From NCBI RefSeq assembly GCF_900115005.1, contig NZ_FOUY01000015.1, positions 62,001 to 126,000 of the forward strand: a DNA stretch of 64,000 bases. The letters run 5' to 3'. Positions within the stretch are counted from its first letter, which is position 1, and each line of letters begins with the position of its first letter. The notes under the pieces are model-generated. The model was not told the DNA's origin and ran no database searches. It saw nothing but the letters and a program-made list of their open reading frames with translations. A program made the position numbers and the translations under genes. This DNA comes from Pseudonocardia ammonioxydans. Lineage in GTDB: Bacteria; Actinomycetota; Actinomycetes; Mycobacteriales; Pseudonocardiaceae. Positions 1 to 8,346 of this stretch are shown here, piece after piece.

Positions 1-2
1 AC

Positions 3-671
3 TGGTGCATGCAGGACGTGCCGACCCGCACGCTCACCGGTGGGTTCGACGCACCCGGTGCGGAAGGATGGTTCGCCACCGAGGAGGAGCTGTTCACCGG
101 TCTCTGCCTGCGCTGGCGCGACCTTCCGCGCCCGACCGTCGCCGAGGTGCGCGGACGCGTCATCGGTGGTGGCCTGATGCTGGTGTGGCCGTGCGATCTC
201 GTGGTCGCCGCCGACAACGCGCTCTTCGTCGACCCGGTCACCGCCTTCGACATGAACGGTGCCGAGTACTTCACACATCTCTGGGAGCTGGGTGCCAGGC
301 GGGCCAAGGAGATGCTCTACACCGGCGAGGCGATCACCGCGGCGGAGGCGGCCGCGCTGGGCATGGTCAACCGCGTGGTCGCCGACGACGAGCTCGAGGC
401 GGAGACGCTCGAGCTGGCCCGCCGCATCGCGCGGCGGCCGCCGTTCGGGCTCCGGCTGGCCAAGCGGTCGGTCAACCTCGGCCTCGATCTGCAAGGACAA
501 CGCGCGGCCGTCGAGTCCGCCTTCGGCCTGCACCAACTCGGTCACAACCACAACCGACGACTGCACGGGGACCTGGTCGATCCGGCCGGGGCCGCGGTGA
601 TCAGAGCGGAGAACCGGGCCCACCGGCCGGCGGACCGGGAACGCTCGGGGACCGGAGGAGTCACGACATGA
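3..671 (+). CDS. Enoyl-CoA hydratase/isomerase family protein, 5' end cut by window
   Basis: Crotonase-fold enzyme acting on an acyl-CoA thioester. The reading frame is open from base 3 with no stop before the window edge, and the first crotonase segment (with the usual LNRP-type start) is absent, so the gene begins outside the window. The oxyanion-hole region is visible as VRGRVIGGGLMLVWPCDLVVA, with the glycine-rich IGGG about 55 residues in, followed by the usual A-D-A-F-D-type strand and the helix ARRAKEMLYTGEAITAAEAAALGMVN. Typical crotonases have about 260 residues; 220 or so are present. The TGA stop overlaps the next start as ATGA, so the gene is translationally coupled to an acyl-CoA ligase. 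Substrate unknown; the catalytic pair cannot be assigned with confidence. Confidence 0.88.
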   Translation, partial: WCMQDVPTRTLTGGFDAPGAEGWFATEEELFTGLCLRWRDLPRPTVAEVRGRVIGGGLMLVWPCDLVVAADNALFVDPVTAFDMNGAEYFTHLWELGARRAKEMLYTGEAITAAEAAALGMVNRVVADDELEAETLELARRIARRPPFGLRLAKRSVNLGLDLQGQRAAVESAFGLHQLGHNHNRRLHGDLVDPAGAAVIRAENRAHRPADRERSGTGGVTT

Positions 672-2227
672 ACCCGACGAACCTGCTGATCAAGGGCGCG
701 CAGATCTACGGTGACCGCACCGCGTTCGCCTGTGACGGACGGCGCCAGACCTTCGCCGAGCTGTGCGAACGCGCTGCCCGGCTCGCGAACGCGCTGCGGG
801 CCGGCGGGATCCGCCAGGGCGAGCGGGTGGCCGTTCTCAGCGACAACGCGTTCGAGGCCCTGGAACAGGTCGCCGGTCTCGCCGCCGGCGGTTACGTCCG
901 GTGCGCGCTGTACGCGCACGAGCCGGCGGAGAAGAACCTCTACCTGCTGCAGCTCACGGGCGCCTCGGCGCTGATCGTCCAGGACACGCACTACGCCGCG
1001 ATCGCGTCGGTGCTCGCGCAGGCATCCGACGTCCGCCTGGTGATCGTCGTCGGCGACACGCCGGACGGCAGGCAGGACTACGAGGAGACCCTCGCCGCGG
1101 CCTCCGCGGAACTGCCCGACGTGGGGGTGCAGCCCGACGACCCGCACCTGATCCGGTTCTCCTCGGGCACCACGGGCAAACCGAAGGGCATCCTGCACAG
1201 CGTCCGGGGCTGGACGGACATGGGGAACGAGTTCGCGCTCGTCTTCGGCGGTTTCCATGCCGACGACCGCTATCTCGCCGCGACACCGTTCAGTCACGCA
1301 GCGGGCCTGCTGGCGTGGCCGTTGGTGGCGGCGGGTGCCGCCAGCGTCGTGATGCCGTCGTTCGATCCGGAACGCTGGCTCGACCTCGTGGAACGGGAGC
1401 GGATCTCGTTCGCGATCCTTCCGCCCACGGTGATCCAGATGATCATCAACGTGCCCGCGGTCGAGGACCGCGACCTCTCCAGCCTGACCAAGGTCGTCTA
1501 CGGCAGCGCGCCCATCTCGGAGGCCACATTGGTCGCTGCCCTGCAGCTGTGGGGCAACATCATGTACCAGACCTACGGGCAGAGCGAGGCCATGCCCATC
1601 TCGTGCCTCACCCCGCGGTACCACCACACCGAGGGCACCGACGAGCAGCGCTCGTGGTTGCGTTCGGCGGGCCGGCCGACGCCGAACTCGATGGTCCGGA
1701 TCGTCGGTGACGACGGCGAGGACCTTCCGCTGGGCGAGGTCGGCGAGATCGTGGCGCAGTGTCCGGGGGTGATGCACAGTATCTGGGGTGACCCGGGCGC
1801 GACCGACGAGCGACTGCTGCCGGGCGGCTGGCTGCGTACCCGGGACATGGGCTACCTGTCCGGCGACGGCTTCCTCTTCCTCGCCGACCGCAAGGAAGAC
1901 ATGATCATCTCGGGTGGGTTCAACATCTGGCCGATGGAACTCGAGAACGCGCTGGCCGCGCATCCGGGCGTCCAGGAGGTCTCGGTCGTCGGCGTTCCGC
2001 ATCCCAAGTGGGGCGAGACCCCGCACGCGGCCGTCGTGCTGCGTCCGGGGGCGGAGGCGACCGAGGAGGAGCTGATCCGGTGGACCCGCGACACGGTGGG
2101 GCCGATCAAGAAGATCACCGGGGTGTCGTTCGCCGAGGAGCTGCCGAAGAACCCGATCGGCAAGGTGCTCCGCCGCGTGGTGCGTGAGCAGTACGTCGGC
2201 GATTCCCCACGGATCACCGGAGCGTAG
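668..2227 (+). CDS. AMP-dependent acyl-CoA synthetase/ligase (ANL family)
   Basis: A 519-residue adenylate-forming ligase expected to convert a carboxylic acid, ATP and CoA to acyl-CoA. Signatures in order: the P-loop-like FSSGTTGKPKGI at about residues 163-174, YGQSEAMP at about 303, the D-R-K-E-D-M-I-I-S-G-G-F-N hinge at about 410-422, and the C-terminal PKNPIGKVLRR with the catalytic lysine near 498. The ATG at 668 overlaps the upstream stop (ATGA) and gives the normal family length; the frame stays open upstream, but that part is a shadow of the hydratase gene. Its place after an enoyl-CoA hydratase suggests activation of an aliphatic, alicyclic or aromatic acid for beta-oxidation-like breakdown. 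Substrate not readable from sequence. Confidence 0.92.
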   Translation: MNPTNLLIKGAQIYGDRTAFACDGRRQTFAELCERAARLANALRAGGIRQGERVAVLSDNAFEALEQVAGLAAGGYVRCALYAHEPAEKNLYLLQLTGASALIVQDTHYAAIASVLAQASDVRLVIVVGDTPDGRQDYEETLAAASAELPDVGVQPDDPHLIRFSSGTTGKPKGILHSVRGWTDMGNEFALVFGGFHADDRYLAATPFSHAAGLLAWPLVAAGAASVVMPSFDPERWLDLVERERISFAILPPTVIQMIINVPAVEDRDLSSLTKVVYGSAPISEATLVAALQLWGNIMYQTYGQSEAMPISCLTPRYHHTEGTDEQRSWLRSAGRPTPNSMVRIVGDDGEDLPLGEVGEIVAQCPGVMHSIWGDPGATDERLLPGGWLRTRDMGYLSGDGFLFLADRKEDMIISGGFNIWPMELENALAAHPGVQEVSVVGVPHPKWGETPHAAVVLRPGAEATEEELIRWTRDTVGPIKKITGVSFAEELPKNPIGKVLRRVVREQYVGDSPRITGA

Positions 2228-2279
2228 GGGCCGCGACGCCCCGACCGGAAACAGTGCACGACGAAGGAGTCGAGACGAC

Positions 2280-3923
2280 ATGGCCGATGCGAGTGTGACG
2301 GCGCAGGCACAGGACGGCGCCGAGTACCGCGCCGAGGACGCGTGTGCGGCCGAGCTGTTGTGCGACCGGCACCCCGGCTCGGCGATCGCCTTCCGGGTGG
2401 TCGAGCCCGATCTCACGGTGCGGGAGCTGACGTTCGGCGAGCTGGCGGCGTCGTCGCGGCGGGTCGCGGCGGTGCTGGCGGGCAGGGGTGTCGGCCGGGG
2501 TGACGCCGTGGGCGTGCTGATGGGCAAGTCGGCGGAGCTGCCCGCCGTCCTGCTGGGCATCTGGCGGCTGGGCGCCGTGCACGTGCCGCTGTTCACCGCC
2601 TTCGCCCCGCCCGCGGTGGAGCTGCGCCTGGACGGCAGCGGCGCGCGGGTGGTCGTGGCCGACGCCGACCAGGTCGCCAAGCTGCAGCCCGGGTCCGGGG
2701 CGGCCGCCGACCGGCAGGTGATCCAGGTCGGTGGGGAACGGCCGTCGCAGCCGGGACACGACCGGCTCGCGGACCTCCTGGCCACGGTGCCGGACGACCC
2801 GGCGGTCGAGCCCGCCCGGGTCGGCGCCGACGGTCGTCTGATCCTGCTGTTCACCAGCGGCACCACCGGCACGCCGAAGGCGGTACCGGTGCCGGTCCGG
2901 GCGCTCGCGTCGATGGAGCGCTACCTGCTCGACGCGCTCGACCTGCGCGCGGACGACGTGTACTGGAACGCCGCCGACCCGGGCTGGGCGTACGGGCTGT
3001 ACTACGCGCTCGTCGGGCCGCTGGCGCTCGGGTACACCAGCCTGCTGCTGCACGCCGGGTTCTCCCCGGCCCTGACCTGGGAGGTGCTGCAGCGGTTCGC
3101 CGTCACGAACTACGCCGCCGCGCCCACGATCTACCGCGCCCTGCGCGGGGAACCGCCCCGGTCCGGTGCGGCCCTCCGGCTCCGGTGCGCGTCCTCGGCG
3201 GGCGAGCCGCTGACCCCGGAGGTGGTGAGCTGGTCCGGCGACGCCCTCGGGGTCCAGGTGCGCGACCACTACGGGCAGACCGAGCTGGGCATGGTGGCGG
3301 GCAACGCGTGGCGCTCCGAGCTGCGGGCCCCGGTGGAGCCCGGGTCGATGGGGCACGCGTTGCCGGGCTGGTCGTGTGCGGTGCTGGCCGACGACGCCGA
3401 CGAGGTCGCGCCCGCCGGGACCGTCGGCAGGCTGGCGATCGACACCCACCACAGCCCGCTGATGTGGTTCCCGGGTTATGCGGACGCGCCGGAACGGACC
3501 GCGGAACGGTTCACCGCCGACGGGCGCTGGTACCTCACCGGCGACACCGCCAACCAGCAGGACGACGGGCGGCTGTTCTTCTCCTCCCGCGACGACGACG
3601 TCATCATCATGGCCGGGTACCGGATCGGGCCGTTCGACGTGGAGAGCGTGCTGACCAGCCACGAGGCCGTCGTGGAGGCGGCCGTGATCGGTGTCCCTGA
3701 CGAGCTGCGCGGGGAGGTCCTGGAGGCCTTCGTGGTGCTCCGCCAGGACGCCGAACCGGCGGCCGGGCTGGAGCGGGAGCTCCAGCAGCTGGTCAAGGAC
3801 CAGTTCGCCGCGCACGCCTACCCCCGCCGCGTGCACGTCGTGGCCGCACTGCCCAAGACGCCGAGTGGGAAGATCCAGAGGTTCAGGCTCCGCGAGGCCG
3901 GGGTGGACGCCGCGTCGCGGTGA
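2280..3923 (+). CDS. Acyl-CoA synthetase, medium-chain/acetyl-CoA synthetase-like
   Basis: Second adenylate-forming ligase of the operon, 547 residues. Seen: LLFTSGTTGTPK near residue 190, DHYGQTELGM near 328, TGDTANQQDDG near 419, the RDDDVIIMAGYRIGP hinge near 436 and PKTPSGKIQRFRLRE at the C-terminus with the catalytic lysine. The GYRIGPFDVES wording and the WNAADPGWAYG segment resemble the MACS/acetyl-CoA synthetase branch more than the first ligase does. The ATG at 2280 is chosen because a GAAGGAG ribosome-binding site lies about ten bases upstream; an in-frame GTG further up lies inside the previous gene. Two ligases in one operon could handle two chain lengths or two successive intermediates. 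Confidence 0.9.
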   Translation: MADASVTAQAQDGAEYRAEDACAAELLCDRHPGSAIAFRVVEPDLTVRELTFGELAASSRRVAAVLAGRGVGRGDAVGVLMGKSAELPAVLLGIWRLGAVHVPLFTAFAPPAVELRLDGSGARVVVADADQVAKLQPGSGAAADRQVIQVGGERPSQPGHDRLADLLATVPDDPAVEPARVGADGRLILLFTSGTTGTPKAVPVPVRALASMERYLLDALDLRADDVYWNAADPGWAYGLYYALVGPLALGYTSLLLHAGFSPALTWEVLQRFAVTNYAAAPTIYRALRGEPPRSGAALRLRCASSAGEPLTPEVVSWSGDALGVQVRDHYGQTELGMVAGNAWRSELRAPVEPGSMGHALPGWSCAVLADDADEVAPAGTVGRLAIDTHHSPLMWFPGYADAPERTAERFTADGRWYLTGDTANQQDDGRLFFSSRDDDVIIMAGYRIGPFDVESVLTSHEAVVEAAVIGVPDELRGEVLEAFVVLRQDAEPAAGLERELQQLVKDQFAAHAYPRRVHVVAALPKTPSGKIQRFRLREAGVDAASR

Positions 3924-3951
3924 CACCGGGCCGGCCGGACGCACGGATCTC

Positions 3952-4386
3952 TCAGCGGGCCTCGAGCGTGTAGGCGACCCGGCTCGCCGCGCTCGGCCGC
4001 CCCGCCCAGCGGTCCAGCACGAAGCGGGTGGGTCCGAAGAGGACCTCGGGCAGCGCGTCGGGGTCGAACCAGGCCAGCTCGGTGAACTCGTGGGTGGCCA
4101 GCACCTGGGGCTCCCCGGTCACGTCGTGGGCCAGCGCGCCCGCGGTCCAGACCGTGCCGCCGCCCTCGACCGGTGTCAGCCCCAGCCCGAAGACGGTCGC
4201 CGCCGCGGCCTGCAGGCCGGTCTCCTCGGCCAGTTCCCGCACCGCGGCCTGCTCGAAGGACTCCCCGTCCTCGAGGGTGCCGCCGGGTACCGACCAGCTC
4301 ACCGACTCGCCCGCCTTCTCGCGGCGGCCCAGCAGCACCTGCGCTCCGCGACGGACGATCACCCCGACACCCGGGTTCCGCGGCAT
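3952..4386 (-). CDS. NUDIX hydrolase
   Basis: A 144-residue single-domain NUDIX protein that would hydrolyse a nucleoside diphosphate linked to another moiety. The complete NUDIX box G-x5-E-x7-R-E-L-x-E-E-x-G-L occupies residues 36-58, with the metal-binding REL.EE at 50-55. The ATG is preceded by GGGAGG at a normal distance. It converges on the acyl-CoA ligase gene with a 28-base gap. Substrate cannot be read; these small clean-up enzymes are often promiscuous. Confidence 0.93.
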   Translation of the reverse strand: MPRNPGVGVIVRRGAQVLLGRREKAGESVSWSVPGGTLEDGESFEQAAVRELAEETGLQAAAATVFGLGLTPVEGGGTVWTAGALAHDVTGEPQVLATHEFTELAWFDPDALPEVLFGPTRFVLDRWAGRPSAASRVAYTLEAR

Positions 4387-4543
4387 TCCCGACCTCCCTG
4401 CGTCCTGCTGTCGTGATCCACCGCAGAGGGTGGCAGGGGCGGGCCCGGGCACGGAGTTCCGGTCCACCCGTCGGGGTGACGAACGCCGTCCGTGTTCACC
4501 GGACACGCCGAGAACGACGGTGTCACCCGTTCGACTACGGTGA

Positions 4544-4582
4544 CGCAACCCGCGTTGCGACCGGTCTGACGCTGAGTAGGGT
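4544..4582 (+). promoter_or_regulatory. Promoter with overlapping inverted repeat, upstream of the CE15 esterase
   Basis: A TTGCGA -35 (4555-4560) and a TAGGGT -10 (4577-4582) are separated by 16 bases; transcription would start a few bases before the ATG at 4594. A 16-base palindrome, CGCAACCCGCGTTGCG at 4544-4559, overlaps the -35, as expected of a repressor operator. The CGCAA/TTGCG half-site is typical of LacI-family operators. The rest of the gap 4387-4593 shows nothing further. Confidence 0.5.
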
Positions 4583-4593
4583 CCATTCCCGAA

Positions 4594-5883
4594 ATGGGTA
4601 CTCACAGACCTCCGCGCAGCCGGTTCCGTAGCCTGCTCGCCGCCGCGAAATGCAGGACGACGCTGGTCGTCGTCCTGACGGTTCTCGTCGTCGGTGGTCT
4701 GCATTCCCCGCAGGACGTGCGCCTGGTGCACAGCGGTTCCGACCACGAACTGGACCAGGAACCGCGTGCCACCATCTCGATCGACGGCGTCGACTATCCG
4801 AATCCGTTGCAGGCCGGGAACGGGAAATCCGTCGACAACGCGACGACATGGGAGAATTCCCGGCGTCCCGAACTGCTGGAGGCCTTTCGCCGGCACGTCT
4901 ACGGCGAGAGCCTGCCGCTGCCGGTCGAGCAGCGCTTCGACGTCACCGCCGACGAGTCGTCCGGCGTCACGCGCAAGACCGTCACGATCGGGATCACCGG
5001 CCCGCACGGGACCGGCAGCTTCGACCTGAAGCTCTTCGTGCCGAACTCCGGCGCCCCGCCGCGCGGCACGTTCCTGATGATCGACCATCGTGGTTCGGTG
5101 GGGGAGGACCCGCAGCAGTCCTCGGACTACGCACCGGTGTCGACGATCACCGATGCCGGTTACGCCTTCGCCGCCATCGACGCCGAGGACATCGCTCCCG
5201 ACGACAGCGGGACCTACCGCAGCAAGATGATCAACCTGTTCCACGACCCCGGCGCGGAGCTGCCCGAGGACGCCGGCCGGACCATCAGCGCCTGGGCGTG
5301 GGGAGCCAGCCGGGCGATGGACTATCTCGAGACCGACCCCGACATCGACCCCAGCCGGGTCGCGGTGATCGGACACTCGAGGAGTGGAAAGGCGTCGTTG
5401 TGGGCCGGGGCCCAGGACACGCGTTTCGCGGCGGCCGTGTCGAACAATTCCGGGTCGACCGGTGCCAAGCTCGCGCGCCGTGGTGACGGTGGTGTCGGGG
5501 CCGAGACCGTCGCCGATATCAACAGTTCTTTCCCGCACTGGTTCCCGCCGACGTACAAGGAGTACGACAACCGCGAGGAAGCGCTTCCGGTCGACCAGCA
5601 CGAACTGCTCGCGCTGATGGCGCCGCGCCGGGTCGTGGTGGGGAGTGCGGCGAACGACACGAATGCCGATCCGGAGGGCGAGTTCCTCTCCTATGTGGCG
5701 GCCGCGCGGGTCTACGAATTGTACGGACTCGGCGACACCGGCCTGCCGTCGCCGAACTGGAAACCGCCCACCGACACGGATTTCCGCGGTCCGGCGATGA
5801 GCTATCACCTGCTGTCCGGTGGGCACGGCCTCTCGGCCCAGGGCTGGGACCTCTACCTGAACGGTGACCTGTTCGCGCGGTGA
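4594..5883 (+). CDS. Membrane-anchored glucuronoyl esterase-like (CE15) alpha/beta hydrolase
   Basis: A 429-residue secreted or membrane-tethered esterase. Residues about 20-37 form one hydrophobic segment after an arginine-rich start, consistent with a signal anchor. The nucleophile elbow is GHSRSGKASLWAG with Ser262, the G-x-S-R-x-G-K pattern typical of CE15 4-O-methyl-glucuronoyl methylesterases, and the late GGHGLS motif supplies the likely catalytic His411. CE15 enzymes cut the ester bond between lignin and xylan glucuronate, so a role in plant-polymer breakdown is plausible. It stands alone, with a LacI-type inverted repeat over its promoter. No strong ribosome-binding site is seen, so the message may be nearly leaderless. 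Confidence 0.82.
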   Translation: MGTHRPPRSRFRSLLAAAKCRTTLVVVLTVLVVGGLHSPQDVRLVHSGSDHELDQEPRATISIDGVDYPNPLQAGNGKSVDNATTWENSRRPELLEAFRRHVYGESLPLPVEQRFDVTADESSGVTRKTVTIGITGPHGTGSFDLKLFVPNSGAPPRGTFLMIDHRGSVGEDPQQSSDYAPVSTITDAGYAFAAIDAEDIAPDDSGTYRSKMINLFHDPGAELPEDAGRTISAWAWGASRAMDYLETDPDIDPSRVAVIGHSRSGKASLWAGAQDTRFAAAVSNNSGSTGAKLARRGDGGVGAETVADINSSFPHWFPPTYKEYDNREEALPVDQHELLALMAPRRVVVGSAANDTNADPEGEFLSYVAAARVYELYGLGDTGLPSPNWKPPTDTDFRGPAMSYHLLSGGHGLSAQGWDLYLNGDLFAR

Positions 5884-5905
5884 GGTGCGGTCAGGTGCGG
5901 TGAGG

Positions 5906-6145
5906 TCAGGCGGCCGCCGCGCCGAGGCGGCGGGCCTCGCCGGAGGACAGCGTCCGTGTCGTGCCGCAGTGCGGGCAGCGCGCCTCGAGCCGGCTCCGCA
6001 GTGGCAGGACCGGGACGAAGAACAGCGTGAACCGGGTCCGGCGGTGTACCAGCGACTGCGGGCCGGGGTGCCCGCAGGCGGTGCAGCCGAGTGCGACCAG
6101 GCCCAGCGGCCGCTCCTTGCGGGACAGGCCGAAGATGACCAGCAC
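5906..6145 (-). CDS. Small zinc-ribbon protein
   Basis: A 79-residue protein with two CxxC knuckles, Cys21/Cys24 and Cys57/Cys60, separated by a basic and hydrophobic stretch (TRFTLFFVPVLP) that may dip into or pass the membrane. This layout matches the zinc-ribbon domain family common in actinobacteria; function unknown. The GTG start is supported by GAGGAGG just upstream. It ends 22 bases from the convergent esterase gene. Confidence 0.75.
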   Translation of the reverse strand: MLVIFGLSRKERPLGLVALGCTACGHPGPQSLVHRRTRFTLFFVPVLPLRSRLEARCPHCGTTRTLSSGEARRLGAAAA

Positions 6146-6215
6146 CGGGTGCCTCCTCGAAGTCGTCCACCGTCCAGCGTACGGACGTGCGGGCCCGTTC
6201 CCCGGCCGCGCGACC

Positions 6216-7313
6216 TCAGCCCCCCGTCGGGGCCGCCCCGTTCAGGGCCCGCAGCAGCACCGACGTGAGCTCCGCCGCGCCCACGGCGCGCGGGTTGGCG
6301 TACGGCGCGGTGGTCACCGCCTCGACCACGGTCGGGACGTCGCCCTCGGTCAGGCCCAGCTCGCCCAGCGAGGTGGGCGCGCCGAGCCGGCCGGTCAGCT
6401 CCCACAGCGTGGTGGCCGGCGTGCCGGAGCCGAGGACCCGCGACAGCGCCGCGGCCATGGCGGGCGCGGCGCCGGCGTTGACGGCGACGACGTGCGGCAG
6501 CACCACGGTGTGCACGGCCGCGTGCGGCAGGTCGAACGTCCCACCGAGCACGTGGCAGAGCTTGTGGTGCAGCGACATCGTCGTCGCACCGAGGACCGCG
6601 CCGCACAGCCAGGCGCCGTAGAGCGCCCGGGCGCGGGCCTCGTCGGCCCGGTCGCCGGCATCGCCGGCCAGGCCGGGCAGAGCCGCGACGATCGCCCGCG
6701 CGCCCTCCTCGGCCATGAGCGAGACGATCGGTGACGCGTCCGGGGCGTAGAGCGCCTCCACGGCGTGCGCGAGCGCGTTGACGCCGCTGGTCACCGCGAC
6801 CTCCGGCGGCAGCGACCGGGTCAGGTCGGGGTCGTAGACGACGCTGCGGGGCAGCACCGCCGGGTCCCGGCCGGTGGTCTTCACGCCGTTCTCGGTCAGG
6901 CCCCACACCGGGGTCATCTCCGAGCCCGCGAACGTCGTCGGCACGGCGACGACCGGGATCGCGTGCCGCAGCGCGATCGCCTTGCCCAACCCGATCGTCG
7001 AGCCGCCGCCGACGGCGACGCACCCGTCGGCGGCGTGCGCCCGCGCCGCGGCGGCGGCGACGTCGGCGGTCTCCCGCGGCACGTGCATCCGGGCGTGGGC
7101 GTGCACCCCCACAGCGCGGGGGCCGAGCGTTGCCGCCACCCGCTCGGCCAGCGCCCGCTGCCCCGGGGTGGAGAGCACGAGCACCCGCTGCAGGCCCAGG
7201 TGCTCGAGCTCGGGGCCGAGCTCGGCGGAGCGCCCGGCGCCGAACACCACGCGCATCGGCTGGGCCTCGTAGGAGAACGCGGTCCAGGACCCGGGTGCCC
7301 CGGGTGACGTCAC
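6216..7313 (-). CDS. Maleylacetate reductase (iron-type alcohol dehydrogenase fold)
   Basis: Reduces maleylacetate to 3-oxoadipate with NAD(P)H, the step after ring cleavage of hydroxyquinol. The protein has 365 residues. The dinucleotide-binding GGGSTIGLGK starts at residue 102 and PTTFAGSEMTPVWG at 125, both characteristic of maleylacetate reductases; histidine-rich segments (SLHHKLCHVLGG, DLPHAAVHTVVLPH) replace the strict iron-ligand set. The GTG start lies one base after the stop of the ring-cleavage dioxygenase, so the two are translationally coupled. Together they form the lower hydroxyquinol (benzene-1,2,4-triol) pathway feeding the 3-oxoadipate route. Confidence 0.92.
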   Translation of the reverse strand: MTSPGAPGSWTAFSYEAQPMRVVFGAGRSAELGPELEHLGLQRVLVLSTPGQRALAERVAATLGPRAVGVHAHARMHVPRETADVAAAAARAHAADGCVAVGGGSTIGLGKAIALRHAIPVVAVPTTFAGSEMTPVWGLTENGVKTTGRDPAVLPRSVVYDPDLTRSLPPEVAVTSGVNALAHAVEALYAPDASPIVSLMAEEGARAIVAALPGLAGDAGDRADEARARALYGAWLCGAVLGATTMSLHHKLCHVLGGTFDLPHAAVHTVVLPHVVAVNAGAAPAMAAALSRVLGSGTPATTLWELTGRLGAPTSLGELGLTEGDVPTVVEAVTTAPYANPRAVGAAELTSVLLRALNGAAPTGG

Positions 7314-7314
7314 C

Positions 7315-8184
7315 TCAGGCTCCGGGGGTGGCGGCGTCGAGGACCACGTCGTAGCGGGCCAGCCGGAACGGCCCCTCGACGCCGTAGCGCGCGGCCACCT
7401 CCGGGGCCTCGACCCGTTCGAAGTCGACGACGAGGCTCTTCTTCACCGCGAACACCGCGTCCGAGTCGATGTAGCTGCTGCCCGCGACGAACAGATGGGT
7501 GGTCAGCTCCCGGTGCCCCTCGGCCCGGGCGATCACGTGCACGTGCGCGGGCCGGTAGGCGTGCCGGCCGAGCGCACCGAGCAGGCCACCCACCGGGCCG
7601 TCGGTGGGGACCGGGTAGTGGCTGGGGACCACCGTGCGGAAGCGGACGCGGCCGTCGTCGTCGCTGCGGAACAGCCCGCGACCGTTACCCGGCGGCTGCA
7701 CGTCGGGCTGCTGGACGTCGTAGAACCCGTCGGCGGTGCACTGCCAGATGTCGACCTCGGCTCCCGGTAGCGGGGTGCCGGCGGCGTCGAGCACGCGCAG
7801 GTCCATCACGCAGTCCCCGCCGCCGTCGGACATCAGGTCGATGGTGTCGCCGATCTCGCGGCGCGGACTCTCGGTCATGTGGAACGGGCCCAGCACGGTG
7901 CTCTCGGTGCCGGTCTCCTGACCGTTGATCGTCTCCACCAGCATCGACACCCCGAGGACGTCGGAGAGCAGCACGAACTCCTGGCGGGTGTCGTCGCACT
8001 TCTGGCCGACCGCGGTCAGGAACCCGATCGCGGTGTTCCACTCCTCGACCGTCGGCCGGACCTCGCGCACGTAGGCGTGCAGGTGCTCGACCAGCCCGCC
8101 GACGAGCTCGGCGACCCGGGGGTCGGTCCCGGGCGCGATGCTGTCCTTCACGGCCGTGACGGCGGTGTCCTCGGTGAAGTCCAT
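7315..8184 (-). CDS. Hydroxyquinol 1,2-dioxygenase (intradiol)
   Basis: Non-haem Fe(III) intradiol dioxygenase of 289 residues, opening 1,2,4-trihydroxybenzene to maleylacetate. The four expected iron ligands are present: Tyr155 (DGFYD), Tyr190 (SHYPVPTDGP) and His214/His216 (RPAHVH). The N-terminal helical dimerisation region with FVLLSDVLGVSMLVETIN is the form found in hydroxyquinol and chlorocatechol enzymes; pairing with maleylacetate reductase favours hydroxyquinol. The ATG at 8184 follows AAGGGAG. Divergently transcribed from an AraC regulator that likely controls it. No hydroxylase that would supply hydroxyquinol lies in the same operon. Confidence 0.92.
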   Translation of the reverse strand: MDFTEDTAVTAVKDSIAPGTDPRVAELVGGLVEHLHAYVREVRPTVEEWNTAIGFLTAVGQKCDDTRQEFVLLSDVLGVSMLVETINGQETGTESTVLGPFHMTESPRREIGDTIDLMSDGGGDCVMDLRVLDAAGTPLPGAEVDIWQCTADGFYDVQQPDVQPPGNGRGLFRSDDDGRVRFRTVVPSHYPVPTDGPVGGLLGALGRHAYRPAHVHVIARAEGHRELTTHLFVAGSSYIDSDAVFAVKKSLVVDFERVEAPEVAARYGVEGPFRLARYDVVLDAATPGA

Positions 8185-8306
8185 GTCGATCTCCCTTCGC
8201 GGTGACGGCGGGGCCCGGCCGGCGGTGTCGCGCACCGCACCGTGCCCCGCACGCGCGGGCGCCACGGTAGGGAGCCCCGACGCCGGCCACCATCCGCTTC
8301 GCGCGG

Positions 8307-8339
8307 CCGGCACTCCGGATCGCGCACCGGCACTAGACT
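8307..8339 (+). promoter_or_regulatory. Direct-repeat operator and leaderless -10 of the AraC gene
   Basis: Two identical CCGGCACT octamers begin at 8307 and 8327, 20 bases apart, the spacing of tandem AraC-family half-sites. They overlap a TAGACT -10 hexamer at 8334-8339, seven bases before the GTG at 8347. This suggests autoregulation and control of the divergent hydroxyquinol genes. Binding is inferred. Confidence 0.42.
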
Positions 8340-8346
8340 GCGGCGC

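Noticed and set aside
542..2872. Long open frame on the minus strand opposite the two acyl-CoA ligases
   Set aside because: It reads as arginine/proline-rich sequence with no domain, and is the expected antisense shadow of GC-rich genes with clear ligase motifs.
4387..7023. Extension of the NUDIX frame far upstream on the minus strand to about 1020 residues
   Set aside because: The extension crosses two other real genes, has low-complexity composition, and the NUDIX gene has a good start and ribosome-binding site at 4386.
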